This document shows, in pieces, positions 31,759 to 39,716 of a stretch of DNA of 64,000 nt. Source of the DNA: Nonomuraea africana (GTDB lineage Bacteria; Actinomycetota; Actinomycetes; Streptosporangiales; Streptosporangiaceae); contig NZ_JADBEF010000001.1 in the NCBI RefSeq assembly GCF_014873535.1, positions 9,300,001 through 9,364,000 of the forward strand, in the 5' to 3' direction. Below the pieces are notes generated by a model that saw nothing but the letters and a program-made list of their open reading frames with translations, did not search any database and was not told the DNA's origin. Position 1 is the stretch's first letter, and each line of letters begins with the position of its first letter. Both the position numbers and the translations under genes were made by a program.

Positions 31759-33066
31759 TTACTCCTGCCACCACTCCGAGTCGTCGTCGCTCTTGGCCTC
31801 GGCCTTGGCCGGGGCGGGCGCCGCCGCCGGCGCGGGGACCGGCTTGTCGTTGCCGTTGGAGGCCGAAGGGGCCAGGGCCGGCTTCGGCGGGGCGGCGGTG
31901 ACGGCGGGCTCCGGCTCCATGCCAGGAAGGGGCGCGCCGCCGAGCAGCTGGCGCAGCTGCGCGAGGTGGCTGGTGATGCTGTCGCGCTGCCTGGTCAGCT
32001 CGTCGACCTGGCGCTGCATGTTGGAGCGGGTGCGCTCCGCCTCGGCCTTGGCCTCGCTGACGATGTGCTCGGCGCTGGCCTTGGCCTCGGCCGCGATCTG
32101 CTCGGCGCTCTTGCGGGCGTTGGCGACCAGCTGCTTGGCGTGGGTGTCGGCCTCGCGGCGGGTCTGGTCGGCCTGCTGGGTGGCCTTGGTGGCGCGGGAC
32201 TCGGCGGTCGCGGCGCGCTGCTCGGCCTCGGCGACAAGCTTCTGCGTGGCGGCCTGCGCGGTGGCGTGGCGCTCGGCCTCCTGACGCTCGGCCTCTTCGC
32301 GGCGGGCGGCCAGCTGGATCTCGAACTCGGCTTCGTCCTGGGCCCGCTTGGCCTCGGACTCCTCGAGGATCCGCTGGGCCTGGGCGCGCATCTCGTCGGC
32401 CTGGCGCTTGGCGGTGGTGAGGACCTCGTCACGCTCGCGCTTGGTCGAGGCGCGCAGCTGGGCGACCTCGCGCTCGGTGGTGGTGCGCAGCTTGGCGATC
32501 TCGCGCTCGGCGTCGGCGCGCTTCTCGGCCACCTCGTGGTCGGCGGTGGCGCGCAGCTTGGCGGCCTCGCGCTCGGTGGTGTTGGTGAGCTCCTCGGCCT
32601 CGCGGCGGGCGGTCGAGCGGATCTCCTCGGCCTCGCGCTCGGCGGAGGTGCGCATGTCGTCGGCCTCGCGGGTGGCCTGGGCGCGCTTCTCGGCCGCTTC
32701 GCTCTCGGCGGCGGCGCGCAGGTCCGCGGCTTCCACCTTGGCGTGGGCCTTGATCTCGTTGGCCTCGGACCTGGCGGCCTGGACGAGCTCGGTGGCCTGC
32801 TCCTCGGCGAGGCGCAGCAACTGCTCGATCCGGGCGCCGAGCCCGGAGTAGGTCGGGCGCTCCTGCTCCTGGAGCTGGCGCTGGGAGTCGGAAAGGTCGC
32901 GCTGAAGGCCGGTGACCTGCTCGCGAGCCTGACGCAGCTCGTTGTCGAGCTGCTTCAGGTGGTCGTGGACCTGGTGCCGGTCATAACCACGGAGCACCAC
33001 GTCGAACTCGCGGGCGGGGGCGTCCTCGAAGAAGTTGTTGAGCTGGGCGTCGATGTCGGACTGCAT
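31759..33066 (-). CDS. DivIVA-like/FilP-Scy-like coiled-coil cytoskeletal protein
   Basis: 435 residues from ATG 33066. Residues ~15-40 carry the DivIVA-type membrane-targeting/N-domain pattern FDVVLRGYDRHQVHDHLKQLD. Residues ~45-390 are a nearly unbroken Ala/Glu/Arg coiled coil with ~11-residue repeating phrases such as REAEELTNTTEREAAKLR and REIAKLRTTTERE. The C-terminus is a disordered Pro/Ala tail (AVTAAPPKPALAPSASNG...). In Streptomyces the filP and scy genes, polar-growth scaffold proteins, lie next to methylmalonyl-CoA epimerase and acetyl-CoA acetyltransferase genes, exactly as here, so this is probably the local counterpart. Often mislabelled cellulose-binding protein. Confidence 0.85.
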   Translation of the reverse strand: MQSDIDAQLNNFFEDAPAREFDVVLRGYDRHQVHDHLKQLDNELRQAREQVTGLQRDLSDSQRQLQEQERPTYSGLGARIEQLLRLAEEQATELVQAARSEANEIKAHAKVEAADLRAAAESEAAEKRAQATREADDMRTSAEREAEEIRSTARREAEELTNTTEREAAKLRATADHEVAEKRADAEREIAKLRTTTEREVAQLRASTKRERDEVLTTAKRQADEMRAQAQRILEESEAKRAQDEAEFEIQLAARREEAERQEAERHATAQAATQKLVAEAEQRAATAESRATKATQQADQTRREADTHAKQLVANARKSAEQIAAEAKASAEHIVSEAKAEAERTRSNMQRQVDELTRQRDSITSHLAQLRQLLGGAPLPGMEPEPAVTAAPPKPALAPSASNGNDKPVPAPAAAPAPAKAEAKSDDDSEWWQE

Positions 33067-33130
33067 GGAGGCTCGATCCTGGGTTGTCGAGACGGCTACA
33101 CGGGCCGGACGGGGGGTTCGGGGCATCCGA

Positions 33131-33160
33131 GCCAGGAGCCTGCTCCTGGCAGCAGGCTCC
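33131..33160 (-). promoter_or_regulatory. Two overlapping, mutually exclusive hairpins upstream of the coiled-coil gene
   Basis: GCCAGGAG/CTCCTGGC (33131-33138 with 33143-33150, 4-nt loop) overlaps GGAGCCTGCT/AGCAGGCTCC (33135-33144 with 33151-33160, 6-nt loop). Both are perfect stems and share a strand, so only one can form. They lie 65-94 bp before the coiled-coil ATG and after the epimerase stop. They may be a terminator of the epimerase or a leader switch. Confidence 0.55.
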
Positions 33161-33247
33161 ATGTCCGGTGGAAGGCCAGCGTACTCCGCTGGTGCCGCCT
33201 TGGAGGCCCCGTCCAACTATCTGCGCGACTAGTTACATATGAACGTT

Positions 33248-33679
33248 TTACGTTCGGAGGGTGTCTGCGGCCTGGACCAGCTCTGTGAGCATTCCGCCCA
33301 CATCCTTCGGATGCAGAAATGCTATGGACGAACCCATGGAGCCGTGCCGGGGCCGCTCGTCGAGCAACCTGACCCCCTTGCCGCCGATCCGCTCCATGGC
33401 CTGCGCGACGTCGGGCACGCCGAACGCCACGTGGTGCACCCCCTCGCCGCGCCTGGCAAGGAACTTGCCGACGGGGGAGTCGGCGGACAGCGGTTCGAGC
33501 AGCTGGATGTAGGAGCCGCCGCCCTCGCCGTCGGCGATGTGCAGCATGGCCTCCTTCACCCCCTGCTCCTCGTTGACCTCGCGGGCCACGACGGTCAGCT
33601 CGAAGGTCCGCTCGAACAGCGCGATCTTCTCCTCCAGGTCGTGGCAGGCGATCCCGATGTGGTCGATCCGCATAAACAC
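33248..33679 (-). CDS. mce: Methylmalonyl-CoA epimerase
   Basis: 143 residues. Glyoxalase-fold enzyme interconverting (R)- and (S)-methylmalonyl-CoA, between propionyl-CoA carboxylase and the B12-dependent mutase. Metal ligands visible: H7 (RIDHIGIA), Q59 (YIQLLEP), H82/H83 (GVHHVAFGV) and E133 (MLTELVQ). The GTG at 33679 has GGAGG 10 nt upstream; an ATG two codons later (33673) is the alternative. Works in the same pathway as the PduO adenosyltransferase at 18.8 kb. Divergent from the thiolase gene. Confidence 0.93.
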   Translation of the reverse strand: MFMRIDHIGIACHDLEEKIALFERTFELTVVAREVNEEQGVKEAMLHIADGEGGGSYIQLLEPLSADSPVGKFLARRGEGVHHVAFGVPDVAQAMERIGGKGVRLLDERPRHGSMGSSIAFLHPKDVGGMLTELVQAADTLRT

Positions 33680-33763
33680 GTGTGTCCCGCCTCCATGGTG
33701 GTCGGCCCTGTGGTCCTGGGTATCGTGTCAAACGACCCCTCGTGTGCACAGGAGGCCCCTGCC

Positions 33764-34933
33764 ATGTCTGGTTCCGTCATCGTCGCCGGAGCTCGTACTC
33801 CCATCGGACGCCTGCTCGGCGCCTTTTCCGGCCTCCAGGCCGTCGACCTGGGCGGCCTGGCCATCAAGGCCGCCCTCGACCGCGCGGGCGTCGCGCCCTC
33901 CGCCGTGGAGTACGTGATCATGGGGCAGGTGCTCCAGGCGGGCGCGGGGCAGATCCCCTCCCGCCAGGCCGCCGTCAAGGCGGGCATCCCCATGACCGTG
34001 CCCTCGGTGACCATCAACAAGGTCTGCCTGTCCGGCCTCGACGCCATCGCGATGGCCGACCAGCTGATCCGCGCGGGCGAGTTCGACATCGTGGTGGCGG
34101 GCGGCATGGAGTCCATGACCAACGCCCCCCACCTGCTGCCCGGCATGCGCAAGGGCGTGAAGTACGGCGGCTCGCAGATCGTCGACTCGATGGCGCACGA
34201 CGGGCTGTTCTGCGCCTTCGACCAGTGCGCGATGGGCGAGTCGACCGAGCGCTACAACGCCCGCCTGGGCATCGGCAGGGCCGAGCAGGACGAGTTCTCG
34301 GCGCGCTCCCACCAGCTCGCCGCCGCCGCCATCAAGAACGGCGTGTTCGACGACGAGATCGTCCCCGTGGACGTCCCCAAGCGCGGCCTGGTCAAGGACG
34401 ACGAGGGTGTCAGGCCCGACACGACCGCCGAGACGCTGGGCAGGCTGCGGCCCGCCTTCGCCGCCGACGGCACGATCACCGCGGGCTCGGCCTCGCAGAT
34501 CTCCGACGGCGCCTGCGCGGTGGTCGTCATGTCCAGGGCCAAGGCGGAGGAGCTCGGGCTGACCTGGCTGGCCGAGATCGGGCGGCACGGGAACGTGGCG
34601 GGCCCGGACGCCTCCCTGCAGTCGCAGCCGGCCAACGCCATCAAGCACGCGCTCGGCAAGCAGGGGCTGTCGGTGGACGACCTCGACCTGGTCGAGATCA
34701 ACGAGGCGTTCGCCAGCGTGGTGATCCAGTCGGCCAAGGAGCTCGGCCTGCCGTACGACAAGGTGAACGTCAACGGCGGCGGCATCGCGCTCGGCCACCC
34801 CATCGGGGCGTCGGGCGCGCGCATCGTGCTGACCCTCGCGCACGAGCTCAGGCGGCGTGGCGGCGGGCTCGGCGCCGCGGGCCTGTGCGGCGGCGGCGGC
34901 CAGGGCGACGCGCTGATCATCCGCGTTCCCTAG
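33764..34933 (+). CDS. Acetyl-CoA acetyltransferase (thiolase)
   Basis: 389 residues from ATG 33764, preceded by AGGAGG. Biosynthetic-type thiolase condensing two acetyl-CoA to acetoacetyl-CoA, or cleaving 3-ketoacyl-CoA. Catalytic residues: C88 (INKVCLSGL), H345 (ALGHPIGASGAR) and C375 (GLCGGGGQG). NEAFA motif present. A TATCGT hexamer at 33721 is a possible -10. Ends in a strong terminator. Confidence 0.95.
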   Translation: MSGSVIVAGARTPIGRLLGAFSGLQAVDLGGLAIKAALDRAGVAPSAVEYVIMGQVLQAGAGQIPSRQAAVKAGIPMTVPSVTINKVCLSGLDAIAMADQLIRAGEFDIVVAGGMESMTNAPHLLPGMRKGVKYGGSQIVDSMAHDGLFCAFDQCAMGESTERYNARLGIGRAEQDEFSARSHQLAAAAIKNGVFDDEIVPVDVPKRGLVKDDEGVRPDTTAETLGRLRPAFAADGTITAGSASQISDGACAVVVMSRAKAEELGLTWLAEIGRHGNVAGPDASLQSQPANAIKHALGKQGLSVDDLDLVEINEAFASVVIQSAKELGLPYDKVNVNGGGIALGHPIGASGARIVLTLAHELRRRGGGLGAAGLCGGGGQGDALIIRVP

Positions 34934-34943
34934 GGAAAGCAAA

Positions 34944-34977
34944 AAGCCCGGCCGCGGAGATGATGGCGGCCGGGCTT
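34944..34977. terminator. Bidirectional terminator between thiolase and small ORF
   Basis: Perfect 12-bp stem AAGCCCGGCCGC/GCGGCCGGGCTT with a 10-nt loop; preceded by a run of A, so it also reads as a T-tract terminator for the minus-strand gene at 34989. Confidence 0.82.
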
Positions 34978-34988
34978 CCTGTCGGGGG

Positions 34989-35147
34989 TCATGCCGTGCG
35001 AAGGCTGGCGAAGAACGACCTGGTGCGGCCGCCGCGCTCGGCGACGTGCGCCTTGCGGGCCTCCTTGACCTGCCGCTGGTGCGCCGCGGCCGCGTGGAGC
35101 TCGTCGATCCTGACCTGCATCATCTGGTAGTTGAGCTCGGGGCTCAT
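34989..35147 (-). CDS. Small hypothetical protein (52 aa)
   Basis: Begins MSPELNYQMMQVRIDELHAAAAHQRQ from ATG 35147 and is one amphipathic helix followed by a basic tail (ARKAHVAERGGRTRSFFASLRTA). Very short actinobacterial proteins with the pattern M-x-PE-x-x-Y-...-R-x-x-EL are common and unstudied. GAGAACCCC precedes the ATG. It is convergent with the thiolase and shares its terminator. Confidence 0.7.
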   Translation of the reverse strand: MSPELNYQMMQVRIDELHAAAAHQRQVKEARKAHVAERGGRTRSFFASLRTA

Positions 35148-35306
35148 GGGGTTCTCCCGTGTGTTCGTCGTCTTCCTGACACTCTCTAGATTCGGGCTAA
35201 GGCCCCTCCCCGCACATCGGGTGGATGCCCTATCTCCCGGCGTAGGGGCAGGTCCCCGCCGCCTAAGGCGGCCTAGGGACATGCCTAGAGCGACAGGAAG
35301 GGACGC

Positions 35307-35957
35307 CTACGGCCCCGTGGCCGCGACGATGGTGACCTTGGTGAAGCCCAGCGACTTCATCAGGCCCTCCAGCATCGCCTTGGTGTTGGCGTCGGCACGG
35401 GCCCGCAGGTCGCTGGCGACGGCCGCCTCGGCGATCTTCTTCTCCGCCAGGACGTAGAGCTCCTGCTGGTTCTGCGGGGAGGAGGACAGGAAGTCGGTCA
35501 CCCGGTCGAACAGGCCGCGCTGCTGGGCGAAGACGTAGGACCGCTTGTTGTCGAGGTTGGGCTTCTCCAGCTGCGCGGCGGGCAGCCGTACGGTGACCTG
35601 GGTGCGGTCGGCCGAGACGGTGATCGCGTCCTTCGCCAGCGCGCCGAAGTCCACGTACGCGTCGACGTTGCCCGCGCCGACGAACAGGGTGCGCGTCCCC
35701 TTGATCCCGTCGGGCAGGAACGGCGCGTCCTTCTCCAGGTCGACCACGACCTGGAAGCTGCCCGTCGCCGCCTCGAACCTGGCCAGGTCGTGGATGGACT
35801 GCAGCAGCACGGGCTGGCTGCGGTCCACGTCGCGCTCCTCGAAGGGGTTGAGCCACGACCACGCCAGCCGCCCGCCCACCACCGCCAGGACGGCGAGCAC
35901 CAGCGCCGCCGCCACGTATCGCCATCGGCGGCGCCTGGCCGCCGTCTGAACGGTCAT
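35307..35957 (-). CDS. DUF4230-like membrane-anchored protein
   Basis: 216 residues from ATG 35957. Basic N-terminus (RRRRWR), one membrane helix (YVAAALVLAVLAVVGGRLAWSWL), then an extracytoplasmic beta-rich domain: QSIHDLARFEAATGSFQVVVDLEKD, ...ADRTQVTVRLPAAQLEKPNLDNKRSYVFAQQRGLFDRV, ending ...AMLEGLMKSLGFTKVTIV. This is the DUF4230 pattern, of unknown function. Lies 28 bp downstream of the 444-residue membrane protein gene, probably in one operon. Confidence 0.83.
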   Translation of the reverse strand: MTVQTAARRRRWRYVAAALVLAVLAVVGGRLAWSWLNPFEERDVDRSQPVLLQSIHDLARFEAATGSFQVVVDLEKDAPFLPDGIKGTRTLFVGAGNVDAYVDFGALAKDAITVSADRTQVTVRLPAAQLEKPNLDNKRSYVFAQQRGLFDRVTDFLSSSPQNQQELYVLAEKKIAEAAVASDLRARADANTKAMLEGLMKSLGFTKVTIVAATGP

Positions 35958-35985
35958 GTAGAACTCACTGCCCCTGTCTACATGA

Positions 35986-37320
35986 TCAACGCCAGCTCTG
36001 CGGTGACATCTCCGGTCCCCAGCTCTCACCGCTGGATGTGGGGTAGACGGGATAGGAGCTCGTGGCGCTCGGCGCGGGGGAGGCGACGGCGGGCCCGCCC
36101 CCGAAGTGCCTGGCCGACAGCCGGCAGGACTTGAAGTCGGTGTAGAACATCCGCAGCCAGTCGCGCCGCTGGTGCTCGGTCAGCCCGGAGAACCACGCCG
36201 CGGCGTACTGGTGCTCGGGCAGCGGGCCCCCAGGCAGCGGCTCGCCGCGCAGCCAGGCCATCACGATCTCCCGGTAGCCGCCCGCGGGCGTGCCCGAGCA
36301 GGTGGCGGCCAGGCTCTCGACGTAGTCGTAGATGGCCTCGTCGGCGAAGCCCGCCGACAGGTCGGGCAGGTGGATCGGCACGATGCCGGTCGAGGCGTGC
36401 AGGCTCTCGCCGAGCGGCCGCTGCTCCACCCTGGTGAACGCCGCGGGCGTGCCCGACAGCTTGGAGGCGATCTTCGTGAACGCGTCGCCGAGCTCGGTGA
36501 GGCCGCCGCGCATCCCCGGATGCAGGCAGACCGTGATCGGCCACTCCTGGCAGCTGTAGGCCAGCGGCTGCGCGCTGGCGGGCCGGGGCTCGGTCAGCAG
36601 CCTGGCCACGCCGGTGCCCGCCGCCAGCACGGCCAGCAGGGCGAAGGCCAGCACCAGCGCCTGGCGCGTCACCGCCGCCGCCCAGCCGAGCAGCAGGGTG
36701 AGCGCGACGCCGAGCAGCCACAGCGTCTGGTCGAAAAAGGCGGCCCCCGCGAGACCCTGGAACAGGTCGTACGGCTCGCCGGTGCCCGGCGCGAGCCGGT
36801 CGGCCCACGTCTTGCCCTCGGCCAGCCACGTGAACAGCCCGTAGCACCCGAGGCCCGCCACCAGCGGCGTCACCGCGTTGGGCACGAGCCATCCGGTCAC
36901 CCACCCGATGACGGCATAGAGCGCCAGACCCGCCATGCCCATGCCGAGACCGGCCAGGTTGAGCCGTCCCGCCTGCTCGGTCAGCACGGTCTTGACCGCC
37001 AGTACCAGCACGGTCGCGGTGAACGACCCCACGACCACGACCACGATGGCCAGTGGGGCCTTGAGCGCGGTCCAGGTCGAGACCGACCTGCCACGCAGGG
37101 CGCGGCGCTTGCGCACGGCGACCCACGCCGCGAAGGCGGTCGCCACGGGACCGGTCAGCTTGAGTGACCCGATCACCGCCACCACGATGTTCTCCCAGGC
37201 GTCGACGCCGGGAATCAGGACGCTCCATGCGGCCACCAGGCCCACGGCCAGCAGAACGGCGGTCGTGACAGCCGCGCTCTGCTTCAGCTCCTCGCGTGTG
37301 ACGCCGGCGTGCTCACGCAC
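35986..37320 (-). CDS. Large membrane protein with extracytoplasmic Cys-pair domain, function unknown
   Basis: 444 residues, GTG start. About seven predicted membrane helices in residues ~15-245, then an extracellular part containing CQEWPITVCLHPGMRGGLTEL. The C-x6-C-x-HP motif also occurs in membrane proteins that accompany ABC transporters in streptomycetes. A helical region (DWLRMFYTDFKSCRL) and a Ser/Pro/Tyr-rich tail complete it. No transport or enzyme signature. The 217-bp region upstream contains TATGGTT/AACCATA repeats shared with the divergent marR gene. Confidence 0.75.
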   Translation of the reverse strand: MREHAGVTREELKQSAAVTTAVLLAVGLVAAWSVLIPGVDAWENIVVAVIGSLKLTGPVATAFAAWVAVRKRRALRGRSVSTWTALKAPLAIVVVVVGSFTATVLVLAVKTVLTEQAGRLNLAGLGMGMAGLALYAVIGWVTGWLVPNAVTPLVAGLGCYGLFTWLAEGKTWADRLAPGTGEPYDLFQGLAGAAFFDQTLWLLGVALTLLLGWAAAVTRQALVLAFALLAVLAAGTGVARLLTEPRPASAQPLAYSCQEWPITVCLHPGMRGGLTELGDAFTKIASKLSGTPAAFTRVEQRPLGESLHASTGIVPIHLPDLSAGFADEAIYDYVESLAATCSGTPAGGYREIVMAWLRGEPLPGGPLPEHQYAAAWFSGLTEHQRRDWLRMFYTDFKSCRLSARHFGGGPAVASPAPSATSSYPVYPTSSGESWGPEMSPQSWR

Positions 37321-37428
37321 GGCGAAACCCCCCGCTGAAATACATCAAGCACCCCCCGTGCCCGGTCAGCGATCGCGGAACACCGGCTCATGGCCGTCCC
37401 CTGGCTCCGCGTCACCTTTTCGTGCGAG

Positions 37429-37503
37429 AACCATAACTGAGCGTGATGATTACTGCCCAGGTTCTTGGTCAAGCGGTGAATATGGTTGCGCTCGGTAACC
37501 ATA
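37429..37503. promoter_or_regulatory. Cluster of TATGGTT/AACCATA half-sites ahead of marR
   Basis: TATGGTT (37481-37487) and AACCATA (37497-37503) form a perfect inverted repeat with a 9-bp spacer; a further AACCATA is at 37429-37435. They occupy the gap between the divergent membrane-protein and marR genes and are good candidates for regulator binding sites. Confidence 0.55.
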
Positions 37504-37521
37504 CGAACCAGGACGAGCGGC

Positions 37522-37536
37522 GCGCTAACGTAGCGC
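37522..37536 (+). promoter_or_regulatory. marR promoter -10 inside a palindrome
   Basis: GCGCTA-ACG-TAGCGC (37522-37536) has perfect 6-bp arms. The TAACGT hexamer inside it (37526-37531) is 6 nt before the GTG start, so a protein bound here would block a leaderless marR promoter directly. Confidence 0.6.
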
Positions 37537-37537
37537 T

Positions 37538-38038
37538 GTGTCGCTCAACCTGCCGTTCGATCCGATCGAGCGCGCTGCTGAGACCTGGCGTGTTCACTTC
37601 GGGCCGTCCTCCGCCATGGCCGCGGTCACTTCGATCATGAGAGCGCACCAGATCCTGCTGTCGCAACTGGACTCGCTCCTCAAACCGTATGACTTGACCT
37701 TCGCCAGATACGAAGCGCTCGTGTTGTTGACCTTCAGCAGAACAGGCGCCCTCCCACTGTCGAAGATCGGCGAACGCCTCATGGTGCATCCCACGAGCGT
37801 CACCAACACCGTCGATCGCCTCGAGAAGGCTGGTCTGGTGGTCCGTCTGCGCAATCCGCGCGACGGCCGTGGGGTGCTCGCCGAGATCACCGACAGGGGG
37901 AGGGAGATCGTCGGCGCCGCGACCGCCGACCTGATGAACGCTGACTTCGGCATGACCATGTACGGCGAGAGCGAACTCGCCGAGATGTTCGACCTGCTCC
38001 GCACGCTACGGGTGGCGGCGGGTGACTTCAGTGTCTAA
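37538..38038 (+). CDS. MarR-family transcriptional regulator
   Basis: 166 residues, GTG start. Winged helix-turn-helix: YDLTFARYEALVLLTFSRTGALPLSKIGERLMVHPTSVTNTVDRLEKAGLVVRLRNPRDGRGVLAEITDRGREIV. The wing R-N-P-x-D-G-R-G-x-x-A-E-I-T is classic MarR. The operator-like palindrome over its own -10 box suggests autorepression. Ligand unknown; phenolic compounds are common for the family. The similar gene in Streptomyces also lies upstream of a thioredoxin-like gene. Confidence 0.9.
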   Translation: MSLNLPFDPIERAAETWRVHFGPSSAMAAVTSIMRAHQILLSQLDSLLKPYDLTFARYEALVLLTFSRTGALPLSKIGERLMVHPTSVTNTVDRLEKAGLVVRLRNPRDGRGVLAEITDRGREIVGAATADLMNADFGMTMYGESELAEMFDLLRTLRVAAGDFSV

Positions 38039-38125
38039 GGGTCGCGCCCGCCTCGGCCTTCGTTGGCTCCTTCGTCGCTCTCTCCGGCCGGGCTCCTGCG
38101 CTCCGTGCTACCACGATGCGGCAAG

Positions 38126-39076
38126 ATGAGGAGCATGGCGGACATCTCTAGGCCCGGATCGCTCTACGGAGCGGTGGATCTGGGCGCGCGCAAGCAGGCA
38201 ATGGAGGCGCAGGCCCGACGCGAGGCCGCGGGTCCCCAGGCGGCCGCGTCGGTGGTCGACGTGACCGACGAGTCGTTCACGACCGACGTCATCGACCGGT
38301 CGATGACGGTGCCGGTCATCCTCGACCTCTGGTCGCCCCGCGCTCCGGGCAGCGCCCAGCTCAGCCCGATTCTCGAGAAGGTGATCACCGACCTGCGCGG
38401 CAGAGCCGTGCTGGCCAAGGTCAACGTCGACGCCAGCCCGCAGGTGGCCCAGGCGCTGCGCGTGCAGGCCGTGCCGACCGTGCTGGCAATCTTCCAGGGG
38501 CAGGCGGTGACCGGCTTCCAGCAGGTGCTGCCCGAGCAGGAGGTGCGCCGCTGGCTCGACGAGCTGATGGGCGCGGTCGAGCAGTTCTACGAGGCCAACC
38601 CCGACGCCAGGCCGCAGGTCGACCAGGGCGAGGCGGCCGGCGCGCCCGAGCAGGCGGGGCCGCCCGCAGACCCCGACCTGGTGGCCGCCGAGCAGGCCAT
38701 CGACCAGGGCGACCTCGACGCGGCCGCGGCCGCCTACGAGCGCCTGCTGGCCCGCTCTCCCGGCAACGAGGACGCCAAGATGGGCCTGGCCGGCGTCGGC
38801 CTGATCAAGCGGACGGCCTCCGTCGACCCCGCCGAGGTCGACCGCCGCCTGGGCGACCCCGCCGACATCGAGGCGCAGCTGCTCGCCGCCGACCTGGAGA
38901 TGCTCTCGGGCAACGTCGAGCAGGCCTTCGGCCGGCTGGTCTCCGTCGTCAAGCGCACCTCGGGCGACGAGCGCGACACCGTGCGCAAGCACCTGCTCGG
39001 CCTGTTCGACGCGCTGCCGGGCGACGACCCCGCGCTGCTGAAAGCAAGGAGAGCGCTTTCGAGCGCACTGTTCTAA
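38126..39076 (+). CDS. Thioredoxin-fold/TPR protein lacking redox cysteines (YbbN-like co-chaperone)
   Basis: About 316 residues (start 38126 or 38135; no clear ribosome-binding site for either). The N-terminal third is a thioredoxin fold (VPVILDLWSPRAPGSAQLSPILEKV...VNVDASPQVAQALRVQAVPTVLAIFQGQAV) in which the CxxC site is replaced by APGS, so no disulfide chemistry is possible. The C-terminal part is TPR-like (EQAIDQGDLDAAAAAYERLLARSPGNEDAKMGLAGVGLI). This combination matches CnoX/YbbN, a chaperone or holdase family. Confidence 0.88.
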   Translation: MRSMADISRPGSLYGAVDLGARKQAMEAQARREAAGPQAAASVVDVTDESFTTDVIDRSMTVPVILDLWSPRAPGSAQLSPILEKVITDLRGRAVLAKVNVDASPQVAQALRVQAVPTVLAIFQGQAVTGFQQVLPEQEVRRWLDELMGAVEQFYEANPDARPQVDQGEAAGAPEQAGPPADPDLVAAEQAIDQGDLDAAAAAYERLLARSPGNEDAKMGLAGVGLIKRTASVDPAEVDRRLGDPADIEAQLLAADLEMLSGNVEQAFGRLVSVVKRTSGDERDTVRKHLLGLFDALPGDDPALLKARRALSSALF

Positions 39077-39086
39077 TCTGAGAGGT

Positions 39087-39716
39087 ATGCGGGTCGTCAC
39101 GATCTCGGCGACGTACGGCACGGCTGGGAACGTCATCGGCCCGGCCGTGGCCGAACGCCTCGGCGTGCCCTTCGTCGACCGGGCGATCCCCAGCGCGGTG
39201 GCCGAGGAGCTCGGCTGCTCGATCGAGGAGGCGCTGGTCCACGACGACCGCGCCGAGAGCGGGCTCGGCCGCCTGCTCTCAGGGGCGATGCGGCTGCCGA
39301 CGGTCACCTTCGGCGGCGTCGACATGTACATGCCGGGCGCGATGCCCCTGGCCCCCGAGGAATTCGTCACCAGGACCGAACGCATGATCAAGGACACCGC
39401 GCGGTCCACCGGCGGGGTGTTCCTCGGCCGTGCGGGGGCGCTCGTGCTGGCCGAGCACCCGGGAGCGCTGCACGTGCGGCTGGACGCGCCGGTGCGCAGG
39501 CGGATCCTGCAGACCGCCGCGCTGTCGGAGGTCTCCGAGCGGGCGGCCCGCAAGCTGGTCGAGGACAACGACAGGGCCAGGTCGGCCTATGTCCGGCATT
39601 TCTACCGAGCCGACCCGGCCGATCCCCACCACTACCACCTCGTGGTCGACAGCACGATCATCCCCGTGCAGGCCTGCGTCGAGCTGGTCGTCACGGCTGC
39701 TGAGGCTGTGGGCTGA
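39087..39716 (+). CDS. Cytidylate kinase-like P-loop family protein
   Basis: 209 residues. Opens MRVVTISATYGTAGNVIGPAVAERLGVPFVDRAI, the Cytidylate_kin2 pattern, in which the P-loop is the divergent S-x-x-G-T-A-G-x; R-x7-R..ERAARKLVEDNDRARSAYVRHFY forms the lid. These proteins are common in actinobacteria next to other genes and have no proven substrate; nucleoside monophosphate kinase activity is uncertain. Starts 10 bp after the thioredoxin-like gene, so probably co-transcribed. Confidence 0.85.
   Translation: MRVVTISATYGTAGNVIGPAVAERLGVPFVDRAIPSAVAEELGCSIEEALVHDDRAESGLGRLLSGAMRLPTVTFGGVDMYMPGAMPLAPEEFVTRTERMIKDTARSTGGVFLGRAGALVLAEHPGALHVRLDAPVRRRILQTAALSEVSERAARKLVEDNDRARSAYVRHFYRADPADPHHYHLVVDSTIIPVQACVELVVTAAEAVG

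Noticed and set aside
31162..33288. 708-codon plus-strand open frame opposite the coiled-coil gene
   Set aside because: Its Gly/Leu/Ala repeats are the complement of the Glu/Ala/Arg heptads; DivIVA-like protein on the other strand is the real product.
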